Assembly: GCF_023856365.1 (NCBI RefSeq)
Contig: NC_064537.1
Location: 6,245,829 to 6,309,828 of the forward strand
Source: Brienomyrus brachyistius
Taxonomy: Eukaryota; Chordata; Actinopteri; Osteoglossiformes; Mormyridae
DNA length: 64,000 nucleotides
Direction of reading: 5' to 3'
Under the pieces are notes generated by a model. That model did no database searches. It worked only from the letters and a program-made list of their open reading frames with translations, and was not told the origin of the DNA. Position numbers and translations under genes: made by a program. This document shows positions 9,526 through 20,282 of this stretch, one piece after another; positions within the stretch are counted from its first letter, which is position 1; each line of letters begins with the position of its first letter.

Positions 9526-11753
9526 GTGCATCTGCACGACGCTCCGCTACCGACAGAGGGCATGAGAGAAAGTACAAGACAGACAAAAGTCACTGACGGG
9601 TCAAAGCAGCCACAGTCAAATATGGATAAATGGCTGAAACGTCCCGTTGCTCTGGATCCAGGAGAGGGTTCAGCAGACCCCAAGACACGCAAAATAGAAA
9701 CCAAACGTAAACCTAGGCAGTACAATGACAATTATATTTTCTTCGGGTTCACTTCTACGTCTGCGGACCTGCCACAGCCTCAGTGCTTCTTTTGCGGGGA
9801 AATCCTAGCAAATAGCGCAATGAAGCCGGCCCATTTACAACGACATCAGAGCACCAAACACTCGGGAAGTATCGGTAAAACAGAGGCTTTTTACAAACGA
9901 AAGTTATCGGAATTTAGGTCAGGTCAGACTGTAATGATGAAAGCTACGTCTGTATCAAGCAAAGCACTGGAGGCATCATACGCCGTATCCCTGCTTGTGG
10001 CTAAGTCAAAAAAGCCACACTCAATTGTCGAAGAGCTCATTCTCCCTGCAGCTAGTGTTATGGCTGAAATTATGATTGACAAGAAAGCAGCTGACACACT
10101 AAAAAAAGTCCCCCTGTCGAACAACACTGTGTCCCGTCGGATCAACAATATGTCAGTTAATATTATTGGACAAGTGGTGAAGAAAATAAAACAAGCCGGT
10201 CAGTTCGCTTTGCAGCTGGATGAAATGACAGATGTGAGTGGAGATGCTCAGCTCCTGGCTTTCGTTCGTTACAAAGATGTGTCGGACATAAATGAGCATA
10301 TTTTATTTTGTAAAAAGCTGCCAGGAAAGACAACCGGAGGAGAAATGTTCCAGGTTATAGACAGCTTTTTCAAAGAACATGATCTGCAGTGGAATACATG
10401 CAGCCACGTCTGTACTGATGGTGCGGCTGCGATGACGGGAAGCGGGAAGGGACTGTTCGGACACATCAAAAAGGTAAACAACGACATTAAATGGATGCAC
10501 TGTATTATTCATCGTGAAGCACTCGCTAGTAAGAGGGTTTGTCCTGATTTATGTGCTGTTATGGATGATGCTGTGAAGATGATAAACTTCATCCAATCCC
10601 GACCACTGAATCATAGACTGTTTGAAACTCTCTGTCATGAGAATGGCGCAGAGCACGAACAGCTATTGCTCCACACAGACGTGCGCTGGCTTTCACGCGG
10701 AAAAAACGCTCCTGAGACTCTATGAGCTTCGCAATGAAGTTTTTATGTTCCTCAAGGAGCATCTGCATCCTCTTGCTGTGGTGTTTGAGGATGCAAACTG
10801 GGTGGCACGCCTTGCATATCTCGTTGATGTGTTTACCTAACTTAACGAGCTCAACCAATCACTTCAGGGGAAGGAGTCACACATCCTTAAAATGTATGAC
10901 AGAGTGAAAGGATTCACTAAGAAGCTCGAACTATGGGAGAGGAAATGTGATGAGGGAGATGTGAGCCGTTTCCCACTACTTGATGCCCATCTTGCCACCA
11001 CTGATGTTGCCCGGGGTCCAGTGGTCAAACTGGTGAAAGCACATCTGTCCAAACTCAGCATGTATTTTAGCCAGTATTTTCAGGACATTGAAAAAAATTC
11101 AGAAAGACTGGACTGGGTGAGGGACCCATTCATTGTGAGTGAGAGCAGCAGCAACCTTCATGCAAGGCTGCAGGAGCATCTCATGGATTTGTCATCTGAC
11201 CGTGGGCTGAAAATAGCATTTGCTGAGAAGACATTGACTGAGGTTTGCATGTTCTCCCCATGTCGTCGTGGGGTTTCCTCCGGGTACTCCGGTTTCCCCC
11301 CACAGTCCAAAAACATGCTGGGGCTAATTGGAGTTGCTGAATTGCCCGTAGGTGTGTGTGTGTGAGTGGATGGTGTGTGAGTGTGCCCTGCGATGGGCTG
11401 GCCCCCCATCCTGGGTTGTTCCCTGCCTCGTGCCCATTGATTCTGGGATAGGCTCCGGACCCCCCGCGACCCAATAGGATAAGCGGTTTGGAAAATGGAT
11501 GGATGGATGGACATTGACTGAGTTTTGGTGTGATGTGGAGAAGGAATATCCTGAACTGGGAAAACATGCACTGTTTGAACTTTTACCTTTTGGTTCTACC
11601 TATATGTGTGAGGTGACCTTCTCAGCTTTGACACACATCAAAACCAAGCAGAGGAATAGACTGGATGTGGAGAACAGCCTGGTAACAGCTGTTTCCACAC
11701 TGCCCCCAGATCTATCAGAGCTTATCAAAGATAAGCAAGCTCAGGTGTCTCAT
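9526..11753 (+). pseudogene. hAT transposase pseudogene (ZBED5-like)
   Basis: A first open stretch (9526-10725, 399 codons) holds a BED-type zinc finger (CFFCGE followed by HLQRHQSTKH), then the hAT RNase H-like core with LQLDEMTDVSG and CTDGAAAMTGS motifs and an HCIIHREAL block. Near 10700, after DVRWLSRGK, the frame shifts and continues as LLRLYELRNEVFMFLKEH. A stop TAA at 10838-10840 interrupts it, it resumes through KMYDRVKGF, and a SINE breaks it at 11243. The C-terminal dimerisation region (LPFGSTYMCEVTFSALT, then KTKQRNRLDVE) follows the SINE and ends at 11753. Order and motifs match ZBED5-type hAT transposases. At least three lesions make it inactive. The true start may be at an internal Met before DKWLKRP. 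Confidence 0.9.
11243..11510 (+). mobile_element. SINE (5'-truncated) nested in the hAT transposase
   Basis: The insert is flanked by a 12-bp target duplication ACATTGACTGAG (11231-11242 and 11511-11522). It contains the body of the local SINE, from TTTGCATGTTCTCCCC through CCTGCGATGGGCTGG to a GGATGG tail. The tRNA-like head is missing. This gives the order of events: V gene, then hAT, then SINE. Confidence 0.95.
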
Positions 11754-12404
11754 TAAACTAAACTAAGTTGAATGATGAAAACAAAGTAAAACTGATATGG
11801 TTATTTATTTTAGTGTTTTGCTCCTGATGTTCTAAGTTTAAATGTCTGTTTAAAGGGGACTCATTCAGCTTTTGTTATAACAAAGGGAGGTTTATTTACT
11901 TTTTTTTAAATTTAGTATTTATTTTCAGATTTATCATTCACTTTCGTGGCAACATATATATTTATGTTAAATTTAAACTGAAAAGAATAAAATGCCCAAT
12001 AATTAAATGTTCAAGTTATGGAGATTTAATAAAATGTTTTAAATTTGATAATCAGTTGTACGTTCTACTTTTATTGAATCATCAACACATTTGACAAAGG
12101 GGGTACTTGTGGTATGAGAAAATCTCTCAGGGGGTACACAATTCAAAAAAGGTTGGGAAACACTGCTGTAAGGTCTCTGGTTATTCACTGACTGACATCA
12201 GCTATGCTACACACTGGATCCGACAGCCTGCAGGGAAAGAGCTGGAGTGGGTTGGTGGTATAGGGTCTGGTGGAAGCACTGCTTACTAATAGTCTCTTAA
12301 GAATAAATTCACCATCTCCAGAGACACCTCCAGCAGCACAGTGTCCTTACAGGGGAGGAGCCTGCAGACTGAAGACACAGCTGTGTACTACTGTGCACGA
12401 CAAT

Positions 12405-12443
12405 CACAGTGAGAGAATGTAATGGGAGAGTGATACAAAAACT
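12405..12443 (+). other. VH3 23-RSS
   Basis: Heptamer CACAGTG (12405-12411), 23-bp spacer, nonamer ACAAAAACT (12435-12443). The signal remains perfect behind a dead V exon. Confidence 0.93.
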
Positions 12444-12560
12444 CACTGAGACTTAATGTGATGCAGGTCTTTTTTGACATGTTTCTGTAGTTTATAATAC
12501 TTTACTTTACAATGTTTGTGCAACATCTGATATTAATACTACACATTAATTCTGATTATT

Positions 12561-13090
12561 TTATAAGGTGGATATAAAAAGTGTGCAAACACAAGACATC
12601 GTTGAAGCACCTTTTGATTTGCTTACAGCATTCAGTCTTTCTGGGTAGGAGTCGGCCAGCGAGCCACATCTTGACTTGGCACTGTTTGTCCACTCTTCCT
12701 TGCAAACGAGCTCACTATCTGTCAGACCACGAGGGCATCTCTTGTGCACAGCTCTCTTCAGGTCACCCCACAGCAGATTTTTAATTGGGTTTAGCTCTGG
12801 GCTCTGGCTGGGCCATTCCAAAGCTTTACTCTTCTTCTGGTGAAGCCTTCCTTTGGTTGACTTAGATGTATGCTTGGTGTCCTACTGTAGTCATGCTGAA
12901 AGGTGAAAATCCTCTTTATCTTTACCTTTCTAGCAAACACCTGAAGGTTTTGGGCCAAAATTGTCCAGTATTTTGAACTGGTCATAATTCCCTCCCCCTT
13001 GACTAAAGCCCCAGTTCCAGCTGAAGAAAAACGAACCCAAAGCATGATGCTGCCCCCAGGGTTGGGGCCATTCTGCAGTGCATTCATCAA
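12561..13090 (-). pseudogene. Tc1-like transposase remnant
   Basis: Read on the minus strand, one frame gives GGSIMLWVRFSSAGTGALVK and the next EWPSQSPELNPIKNLLWGDLK, followed by VCKEEWTNSAKSRCGSLADSYPERL. These are the middle and C-terminal parts of a Tc1 (DD34E) transposase. The order is right, but there are frameshifts, and the catalytic Glu region reads PIKNL in place of the usual PIENL. A second copy lies at 23189-23640 in the duplicated flank of VH6, so the insertion predates that duplication. Confidence 0.88.
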
Positions 13091-13231
13091 TTCCAGTACA
13101 AATCAGGAAATGGAACTGGATTTCGGATTTGAGAATCAAAAACAAACTGGGTAACAGAATTGGAAATGAATTTGAACTCTAGGGAGATTTAAATTCCAAC
13201 TCTAGTTCTATTCCCTGATTTGGATTGGAAT

Positions 13232-13346
13232 AGGGCTGGCCCCCCATCCTGGGTTGTTCCCTGCCTCGTGCCCATTGCTTCCGGGATAGGCTCCGGACCC
13301 CCCGTGACCCAGTAGGATAAGCGGTTTGAAAAATGGATGGATAGAT
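13232..13346 (+). mobile_element. Short SINE tail insertion with target duplication
   Basis: Tail part of the local SINE (GGGCTGGCCCCCCATCCTGG to GGATGGATAGAT), flanked by GGATTGGAAT at 13222-13231 and 13347-13356. The duplicated block near 23805 reads straight through GGATTGGAATTGATGAATG without the insert, an empty site, so this insertion is younger than the duplication. Confidence 0.88.
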
Positions 13347-13359
13347 GGATTGGAATTGA

Positions 13360-14330
13360 TGAATGCATTCCGGAATCGCCCCCACCCTGGCTGCCACCAC
13401 CATGCTTCATAAAATTCAACATTGCTTTAATCAGGATGGGGTGCCAACCCCCCACAGGGACCACACCTATGGGGAATTTGGTCACTCCAATTAACCTCAG
13501 CATGTCGGACTACAGGGGGAAACCAGAGCACCCCCATGACGACAGGAGGATAACATACAAACTACAGGCACTTGGAACCACAGCAGAGACTCAAACCCTG
13601 GTCTCAGTGCTAACCAAAGCCCCACCATCCCATGGAAAAACCGAATCATTTTTCCAAATTGAAACTTAAATATTCACATACGTTCGAAAGGAATTATATA
13701 CTATTGATAAGGCCGTAAAAATGACTTCAAGCATGATTTATGTCTGATAGCAAAATTAAAAGTACATCAAAGACACCCCTTAGATTTTGTGTGAGAAAAT
13801 TCTTCATTGCCCAGTGTTATCAAACTAAAAAGCAACGACTGCAGTTCCAGCAGGAACCACAAGATGTCCTCAGTGTGACAGTAAATGCAGGCAGCAGAGG
13901 GACACAAATATCAGACTGAGACCCATTTTTGCCTATAGCAACTGTGTTAATTTTTTCTTGTGAATCATTGACATGATTGTCCCTAAAATATGTACATTGT
14001 GTAAAACATTTGTTGTAATGTAATTTAAAATATGAATAGCTTCATACTTATATTCCATTCTATTCTGTTAAAAACTGAATAACTGATTTTGTAAAAGAAT
14101 ATAAGAAAATAACATTTCAACTATACACAACACACAATAACATAAATTAATTTAATAACATCTCTTCCCTATTGTTGAATTTCAAAATGGATTTAACAAA
14201 AGGTGTTATTATTATTTGTGGCCTGCGTCGCACATGAAGTATTTGTTTATTTATGTTTTACATATCAAATTAATCTGATTATCATGTGAACACACCCACT
14301 ACATGCCTGCCAGAGGAGGATCCTGTACAA
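13360..14330 (+). repeat. Duplicated 5' flank of group B genes (partner 23820-25200)
   Basis: Matches 23820-25200 over most of its length. It includes the block GACTGCAGTTCCAGCAGG to GTGACAGTAAATGCAGGC (13834-13929), which also recurs before VH7, VH9 and VH11. No gene is seen inside it. Confidence 0.85.
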
Positions 14331-14340
14331 ACCGGCCACA

Positions 14341-14350
14341 GCTTTTAAAG
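14341..14350 (+). promoter_or_regulatory. TATA-like element of VH4
   Basis: GCTTTTAAAG about 95 bp before the ATG sits in a block (CCACAGCTTTTAAAGGAGCC) identical before VH4, VH7, VH9 and VH11. No perfect octamer was found upstream. It is assigned as a core promoter by position only. Confidence 0.5.
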
Positions 14351-14438
14351 GAGCCAGTGTCAGTGTGTGACAGAGAGCAGCAGTCACTGGGACTCAGTGT
14401 GTACTTTACCTCAGTGCTCCTCCCTCTGTCCTGCAGCC

Positions 14439-14887
14439 ATGAAGCTCCTACCAGCCCTGCTCACCCTCACAGCACTGGCTCTCTCAGGTCCCTGTCTCTC
14501 TCCTCTCTGTCTCTCTTTCTCTCTGCATCTTTCTTTGTGCTCATCTAAAAGTCTGCTCTACCTCTTTATTTACAGGTGCGAAGGATCAGATTGTACTGAC
14601 TGAGTCTGAACCAGTGGTGAAGAGACCAGGAGAATCACACAGACTGACATGTACAGCCTCTGGGTTCACATTCAGTAGCTATGCTATGAGCTGGGTCAGA
14701 CAGGCTCCTGGGAAGGGACTGGAGTGGGTTTCAACTATCAGCTACCCCAGTGGTAGTAGCACTTACTACTCCCAGTCTGTTGAGGGCAGATTCACCATCT
14801 CCAGAGACAACGGCAGGAACCAGGTGTATTTAGAGATGAACAGCCTGAAAGCTGAAGACACGGCTGTGTACTACTGTGCCAGAGAGT
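14439..14887 (+). CDS. IGHV: VH4: immunoglobulin heavy variable segment, group B
   Basis: Leader exon 14439-14487 ([17 protein letters not shown]), 88-bp pyrimidine-rich intron, V exon 14576-14887. The donor is GTCCCT, weak after the GT, and the same in VH7, VH9 and VH11. The exon reads [20 protein letters not shown], Cys23, CDR1 [27 protein letters not shown]2 [35 protein letters not shown]. All conserved residues are present and the frame is open, so it is a likely functional germline V. Its neighbourhood duplicates that of VH7: the flank of VH3 plus VH4 matches the flank of VH6 plus VH7. Confidence 0.95.
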
Positions 14888-14925
14888 CACAGTGATGGGG
14901 GCTGTGGGGAAGCCGTACAAATACT
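14888..14925 (+). other. VH4 RSS
   Basis: Heptamer CACAGTG (14888-14894), 22 bp, ACAAATACT (14917-14925), or 23 bp if the nonamer is read one base later. Confidence 0.9.
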
Positions 14926-14929
14926 ACTT

Positions 14930-15465
14930 CCTCACAGAGAATAAGGATGTCTTGGCTTTTAATTTAATTAAATTTAGAATCTTTCAAGCTCTCTGCACTA
15001 ATAAATGTACAGGTAAATTTTATGTAGAATTCTCTATTGTGAAAGTTCTTATTCTTCAAGGTTGTATAATAGAAGTACTGTTACCCCTGCTCATATATGA
15101 GAACTTGACATGTGAGACTGACCAGAAAGACCTGATCACGTTATTATGGACAGTAACTACTAAGCAGGTAAATTAGCACCGTAAACAAGAAGCAAACAGA
15201 AAGAGCCAAGGCAGGTCACCGCCTGCCGAGAAACCAGGAAGATGCAGGTATTCAGTGCTGATGGGAACTGGGCTTCTGATAAGCAGGGGCTCCACTCTGC
15301 AGGTCACACTGCGCAGGAACCAGGGCCAGAAGGTGGAACACAAACAGGAACCTAGTAAATCAAGCTAAGAAAGAAGCTACTGGGGTTAAAGCCAAAAAGC
15401 CACAGTCATGGGAGCAGAAATTAAAGCTTGTTTCTGAACCGAGAGCCGACCCAGACTGAGCAGCA
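14930..15465. other. Intergenic stretch, no gene recognised
   Basis: The open frame that begins inside the VH4 RSS and runs to 15176 has no family signature and starts in recombination-signal DNA, so it is not called a gene. Confidence 0.5.
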
Positions 15466-15469
15466 GCCC

Positions 15470-16555
15470 CAGCGGCTGGTTGTTTGCTGTATATCTCCAC
15501 TGGAGCTCGGTAACAGCTGGTTGTTTGCTGTATATCTCCACTGGAGCTCGGTAACGGCTGCTTGTTTGCTGTATATCTCCACTGGAGCTCGGTAACAGCT
15601 GGTTGTTTGCTGTATGTCTCCACTGGAGCTCGGTAACAGCTGGTTGTTTGCTGTATATCTCCACTGGAGCTCGGTAACGGCTGGTTGTTTGCTGTATATC
15701 TCCACTGGAGCTCGGTAACGGCTGCTTGTTTGCTGTATATCTCCACTGGAGCTCGGTAACAGCTGGTTGTTTGCTGTATATCTCCACTGGAGCTCGGTAA
15801 CGGCTGGTTGTTTGCTGTATGTCTCCACTGGAGCTCGGTAACAGCTGGTTGTTTGCTGTATATCTCCACTGGAGCTCGGTAACGGCTGCTTGTTTGCTGT
15901 ATATCTCCACTGGAGCTCGGTAACAGCTGGCTGTTTGCTGTATATCTCCACTGGAGCTTGGTAACGGCTGCTTGTTTGCTGTATGTCTCCACTGGAGCTC
16001 GGTAACGGCTGCTTGTTTGCTGTATATCTCCACTAGAGCTCGGTAACAGCTGGTTGTTTGCTGTATATCTCCACTGGAGCTCGGTAACGGCTGGTTGTTT
16101 GCTGTATATCTCCACTGGAGCTCGGTAACAGCTGGTTGTTTGCTGTATATCTCCACTGGAGCTCGGTAACGGCTGGTTGTTTGCTGTATATCTCCACTGG
16201 AGCTCGGTAACAGCTGGTTGTTTGCTGTATGTCTCCACTGGAGCTCGGTAACGGCTGGTTGCTTGCTGTATGTCCCCACTGGAGCTCGGTAACGGCTGGT
16301 TGTTTGCTGTATATCTCCACTGGAGCTCGGTAACAGCTGGTTGTTTGCTGTATATCTCCACTGGAGCTCGGTAACGGCTGGTTGTTTGCTGTATGTCTCC
16401 ACTGGAGCTCGGTAACAGCTGCTTGTTTGCTGTATATCTCCACTGGAGCTCGGTAACAGCTGCTTGTTTGCTGTATGTCTCCACTGGAGCTCGGTAACGG
16501 CTGGTTGTTTGCTGTATATCTCCACTGTAGCTCGGTAACAGCTGGTTGCTGTAAA
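15470..16555 (+). repeat. Minisatellite, 41-bp unit, about 26 copies
   Basis: The unit is AGCTGGTTGTTTGCTGTATA followed by TCTCCACTGGAGCTCGGTAAC, with C/G and A/G variants (GGCTGC, TATGTC). The spacing between successive GGTTGTTTG words is 41 bp. As 41 is not a multiple of three and the minus strand lacks stops, long open frames of up to 478 codons run through all three minus frames. They are artefacts of the repeat. Confidence 0.97.
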
Positions 16556-16980
16556 TTTGAAATTTACAGTATGGATGGGGCGAGGGGGATGGTCCACTGT
16601 GCCCATGATCTGAAGGTTGCCAGTGAGAGCCCCCGCCTCAGCAGAATGGTCACATCTATTTGGCAAGGCCTTTAACCACCCAAAATGCTCCAGGGCACCT
16701 GAAAAATGGCCCAACCCTGCATCCAACCCCCCAGGCTTTGCTGTCAGCTGTAAATATGTAAATATGTCAAAAACGGAAGTGTGATGGGAGACGTGAGAAG
16801 AAGCGTTCCAGTGTACCTGCACTCACATCTCTGCTAATGGCTGATTAAGGCTCACTTCATTTCAAATCAATAAACCTTTTTAAAATGTGAAAAACAGAAA
16901 AATAGAAGACATGGGAAGCTAACTGTAAGTGTCAGAACATGAACACAGAATTACTCAAAACTGTATATAAACTTATTTGG

Positions 16981-17530
16981 CTCCATGCATGTGGAGTTTC
17001 CATGTTCTCCCCATGTCCTCATGGAGTTTCCATGTTCTCCGCATGTCCTCATAGAGTTTCCATGTTCTCCTCATGTCCTCATGGAGATTCCAGGTTCTTC
17101 CCAAGTTCTCATTGAGATTCCATGTTCTCCGCATTTCATCATGTAGTTTCCATGTTCTCCGCATATCCTCATGGAGTTTCCATGTTCTCCAAATGTCCTC
17201 CATAAATTTCTATGTTCTCCGCATGTCCTCATGGAGATTCCAGGTTCTTCTCATTTTCTAATTGAGATTCCATGTTCTCCTCATGTCCTCATGGAGTTTC
17301 CATGTTCTCCCCATGTCCTAATTTATGGAGTTTCCTCAGGGTTCTGATGATTCCCATCCACAGGAAAACTCGGATTGTAAAATTGTCTGTAGGTGTAAAT
17401 GTATGTGTGAATAGTGCGAGTGACCTACGATAGGTTAGTGCCTCATCCCGGGTCATTTTCTGGATTGTGCCCATAGCTTCTGGACCATTGTGACCCTGCA
17501 TAGGACAAGCAGTGTTAGAAGATGGATGAA
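16981..17530 (+). repeat. SINE with internal 30-bp minisatellite expansion (array 1)
   Basis: A decayed SINE begins around GCATGTGGAGTTTCCATG. Where a normal copy has one TTTGCATGTTCTCCCCATGT segment, this one has about 11 tandem 30-bp units (to about 17330). The rest of the SINE then follows: TTCCCATCCACAGGAAAAC, AATTGTCTGTAGGTGTAAAT, and a tail ending GATGGATGAATG near 17530. Confidence 0.85.
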
Positions 17531-17534
17531 TGTA

Positions 17535-19862
17535 AACTTCCCATTTTTTCATTGAGATTCCCTGTTCTCCGCTTGTCATCATGTAGTTTCCATGTTCTCC
17601 GGATGTCCTCATGGATTTTCCATGTTCTCCCCATGTCCTCATGGAGTTTCCATGTTCTCCCCATGTCCTCATGGAGTTTCCATGTTCTCCGCTTGTCCTC
17701 ATGGAGTTTCCATGTTCTCCCCATGTCCTCATGGAGTTTCCATGTTCTCCCCATGTCCTCATGAAGTTTCCGTGTTCTCCCCATGTCCTCATGGAGTTTC
17801 CATGTTCTCCGCTTGTCCTCATGGAGTTTCCATGTTCTCTCCATGTCCTCATGAAGTTTCCATGTTCTCCGCTTGTCCTCATGGAGTTTCCATGTTCTCC
17901 CCATGTCCTCATGGAGTTTCCATGTTCTCCGCTTGTCCTCATGGAGTATCCATGTTCTCTAAATGTCCTCATGGAGGTTTCATGTTCTCCCCATGTCCTC
18001 ATGGAGTATCCATGTTCTCCGCTTGTCCTCATGGAGTTTCCATGTTCTCCCCATGTCCTCCTGGAGTTTCCATGTTCTCCGCTTGTCCTCAAGGAGCTTC
18101 CATATTCTCCCCATGTCCTCATGGAGTTTCCATGTTCTCCCCATGTCCTCCTGGAGTTTCCATGTTCTCCCCATGTCCTCATGGAGTATCCATGTTCTCC
18201 CCATGTCCTCATGGAGTATCCATGTTCTCCCCATGTCCTCATGGAGTATCCATGTTCTCCGCTTGTCCTCAATGGAGTATCCATGTTCTCTGCTTGTCTT
18301 CATGGAGTTTCCATGTTCTCCGTATGTCCTCATGGAGTTTCCATGTTCTCCACATGTCCTCATGGAGTTTCCATGTTCTCCCCTTGTCCTCATGGAGTAT
18401 CCATGTTCTCCGCTTGTCCTCAATGGAGTATCCATGTTATCTGCTTGTCCTCATGGAGTTTTCATGTTCTCCGTATGTCCTCATAGAGTTTCCATGTTCT
18501 CCCCATGTCCTCATGGAGTTTCCATGTTCTCCCGATGTCCTCATGGAGTATCCATGTTCTCCACATGGCCTCATGGAGTATCCATGTTCTCCGCTTGTCC
18601 TCAATGGAGTATCCATGTTCTCCGCTTGTCCTCATGGAGTTTCCATGTTCTCCCCATGTCCTCATGGAGTTTCCATGTTCTCCGCTTGTCCTCATGGAGT
18701 ATCCATGTTCTCTAAATGTCCTCATGGAGGTTTCATGTTCTCCCCATGTCCTCATGGAGTATCCATGTTCTCCGCTTGTCCTCATGGAGTTTCCATGTTC
18801 TCCCCATGTCCTCCTGGAGTTTCCATGTTCTCCGCTTGTCCTCAAGGAGCTTCCATATTCTCCCCATGTCCTCATGGAGTTTCCATGTTCTCCCCATGTC
18901 CTCCTGGAGTTTCCATGTTCTCCCCATGTCCTCATGGAGTATCCATGTTCTCCCCATGTCCTCATGGAGTATCCATGTTCTCCCCATGTCCTCATGGAGT
19001 ATCCATGTTCTCCGCTTGTCCTCAATGGAGTATCCATGTTCTCTGCTTGTCTTCATGGAGTTTCCATGTTCTCCGTATGTCCTCATGGAGTTTCCATGTT
19101 CTCCACATGTCCTCATGGAGTTTCCATGTTCTCCCCTTGTCCTCATGGAGTATCCATGTTCTCCGCTTGTCCTCAATGGAGTATCCATGTTATCTGCTTG
19201 TCCTCATGGAGTTTTCATGTTCTCCGTATGTCCTCATAGAGTTTCCATGTTCTCCCCATGTCCTCATGGAGTTTCCATGTTCTCCCGATGTCCTCATGGA
19301 GTATCCATGTTCTCCACATGTCCTCATGGAGTATCCATGTTCTCCGCTTGTCCTCAATGGAGTATCCATGTTCTCCGCTTGTCCTCATGGAGTTTCCATG
19401 TTCTCCGTATGTCCTCATGGAGTTTCCATGTTCTCCCCATGTCCTCATGGAGTTTCCATGTTCTCCGCTTGTCCTCATGGAGTTTCCATGTTCTCCGCTT
19501 GTCCTCATGGAGTATCCATGTTCTCCGCTTGTCCTCATGGAGTTTCCATGTTCTTCCCATGTCCTCATGGAGTTTCCATGTTCTCCCCATGTCTTCATGG
19601 AGTTTCCATGTTCTCTCCATGTCCTCATGAAGTTTCCATGTCCTCCCCATGTCCTCATGGAGTATGCATGTTCTCCCCATGTCCTCATGGAGTATGCATG
19701 TTCTTCCCATGTCCTCATGGACAATCCATGTTCTCTGCATGTCCTCATGGAGTATCCATGTTCACCGCTTGTCCTCATGGAGTTTCCATGTTCTTCCCAT
19801 GTCCTCATGGACTATCCATGTTCTCTGCATGTCCTCATGGAGTTTCCATGTTCTTCGCACAA
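17535..19862 (+). repeat. Minisatellite, 30-bp unit, about 77 copies (array 2)
   Basis: The unit is CATGTTCTCC CCATGTCCTC ATGGAGTTTC, with GCTTGTCC and GAGTATCC variants. Because the period is 30, open frames run on both strands in several registers (the largest is 761 codons on +). None is a believable gene. A 753-bp block is repeated once in tandem (about 17885-18640 and 18638-19393). Confidence 0.97.
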
Positions 19863-20134
19863 TTTATTTTAAATTAAGTACTTCATACACTGTAAGGGGA
19901 CTAGGATAATAACACATTTCTATATAATATTAGTAGCATGTAAATGATTAGAAAAGATATTTGCAACATGTTCACCAGCAGACCTTGTCCTGTTCACACT
20001 CATGCTGACAGACTCTTCCTCTGTGTCGTCTCTGGCGTGTGGCTCAGTGCCTTAGGACTCATGATCAGAAATTCAGCAGCTGCAAAAGCCTGGCTGACAG
20101 AGTGATGCCACTGCTGGGCGCCTTGAGCAAGACC

Positions 20135-20282
20135 CTAAATCCCAATAGGGCCCTTAATCCCAATAGGGCCCTTAATCCCAAATGGGCCCTTAATCCCAAT
20201 CTGGCCCTTAATCCCAATCGGGCCCTTAACTCCAATTGGGGCCTTAATCCCAACTGGGCCCTTAGTTCCAATGGGGCCCCAA
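20135..20282 (+). repeat. Short tandem repeat, about 18-bp unit, 8 copies
   Basis: Units of CCCTTAATCCCAATAGGG type with base changes. It lies just after a SINE-like piece (GTGTGGCTCAGTGCC near 20037). Confidence 0.9.

Larger units (their letters stand above)
9266..12165 (+). mobile_element. hAT-superfamily DNA transposon, 2900 bp, inserted in VH3
   Basis: Terminal inverted repeats are CAGTGATTCCCAACC at the left and GGTTGGGAAACACTG at the right. The 8-bp target duplication CTGTAAGG is exact at 9258-9265 and 12166-12173. Inverted repeats of this CAGTG..CCCAACC type with 8-bp duplications are typical of hAT elements. It carries one decayed transposase gene and a nested SINE. Confidence 0.96.
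8981..12404 (+). pseudogene. IGHV: VH3 pseudogene, group A, split by an hAT transposon
   Basis: Three independent lesions are seen. First, the leader 8981-9028 carries an extra 2 nt (ATAATAAATAAATG where relatives have ATACTTTTAATG), putting it out of frame. Second, the V exon (9185-9265 and 12174-12404) is interrupted just after the TGTAAG of Cys23 by a 2900-bp transposon flanked by CTGTAAGG. Third, tandem stops TAA TAG occur at 12287-12292, where relatives read a YKESL-type stretch after CDR2. Otherwise the exon is a normal group [15 protein letters not shown]1, [16 protein letters not shown] framework 2, IGSGGST CDR2, and YYCARQ before an intact RSS. It could in principle still be cut at the RSS but cannot encode a V domain. 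Confidence 0.95.

Noticed and set aside
14892..15176. 94-codon frame after VH4
   Set aside because: Begins inside the RSS and has no recognisable domain; the equivalent sequence after the other group B genes is not conserved as protein.
15470..16555. CRISPR array
   Set aside because: Repeats are head to tail with no unique spacers, and the genome is vertebrate.
15360..16822. Minus-strand frames of 374-478 codons (ELQWRYTANKQ repeats)
   Set aside because: Artefact of the 41-bp array; all three minus frames are open.
17592..19877. 761-codon open frame with PCPHGVSMFS repeats, and several other long frames on both strands
   Set aside because: Produced by a 30-bp repeat without stops; multiple frames on both strands are open, there is no unique domain, and the start lies in the repeat.
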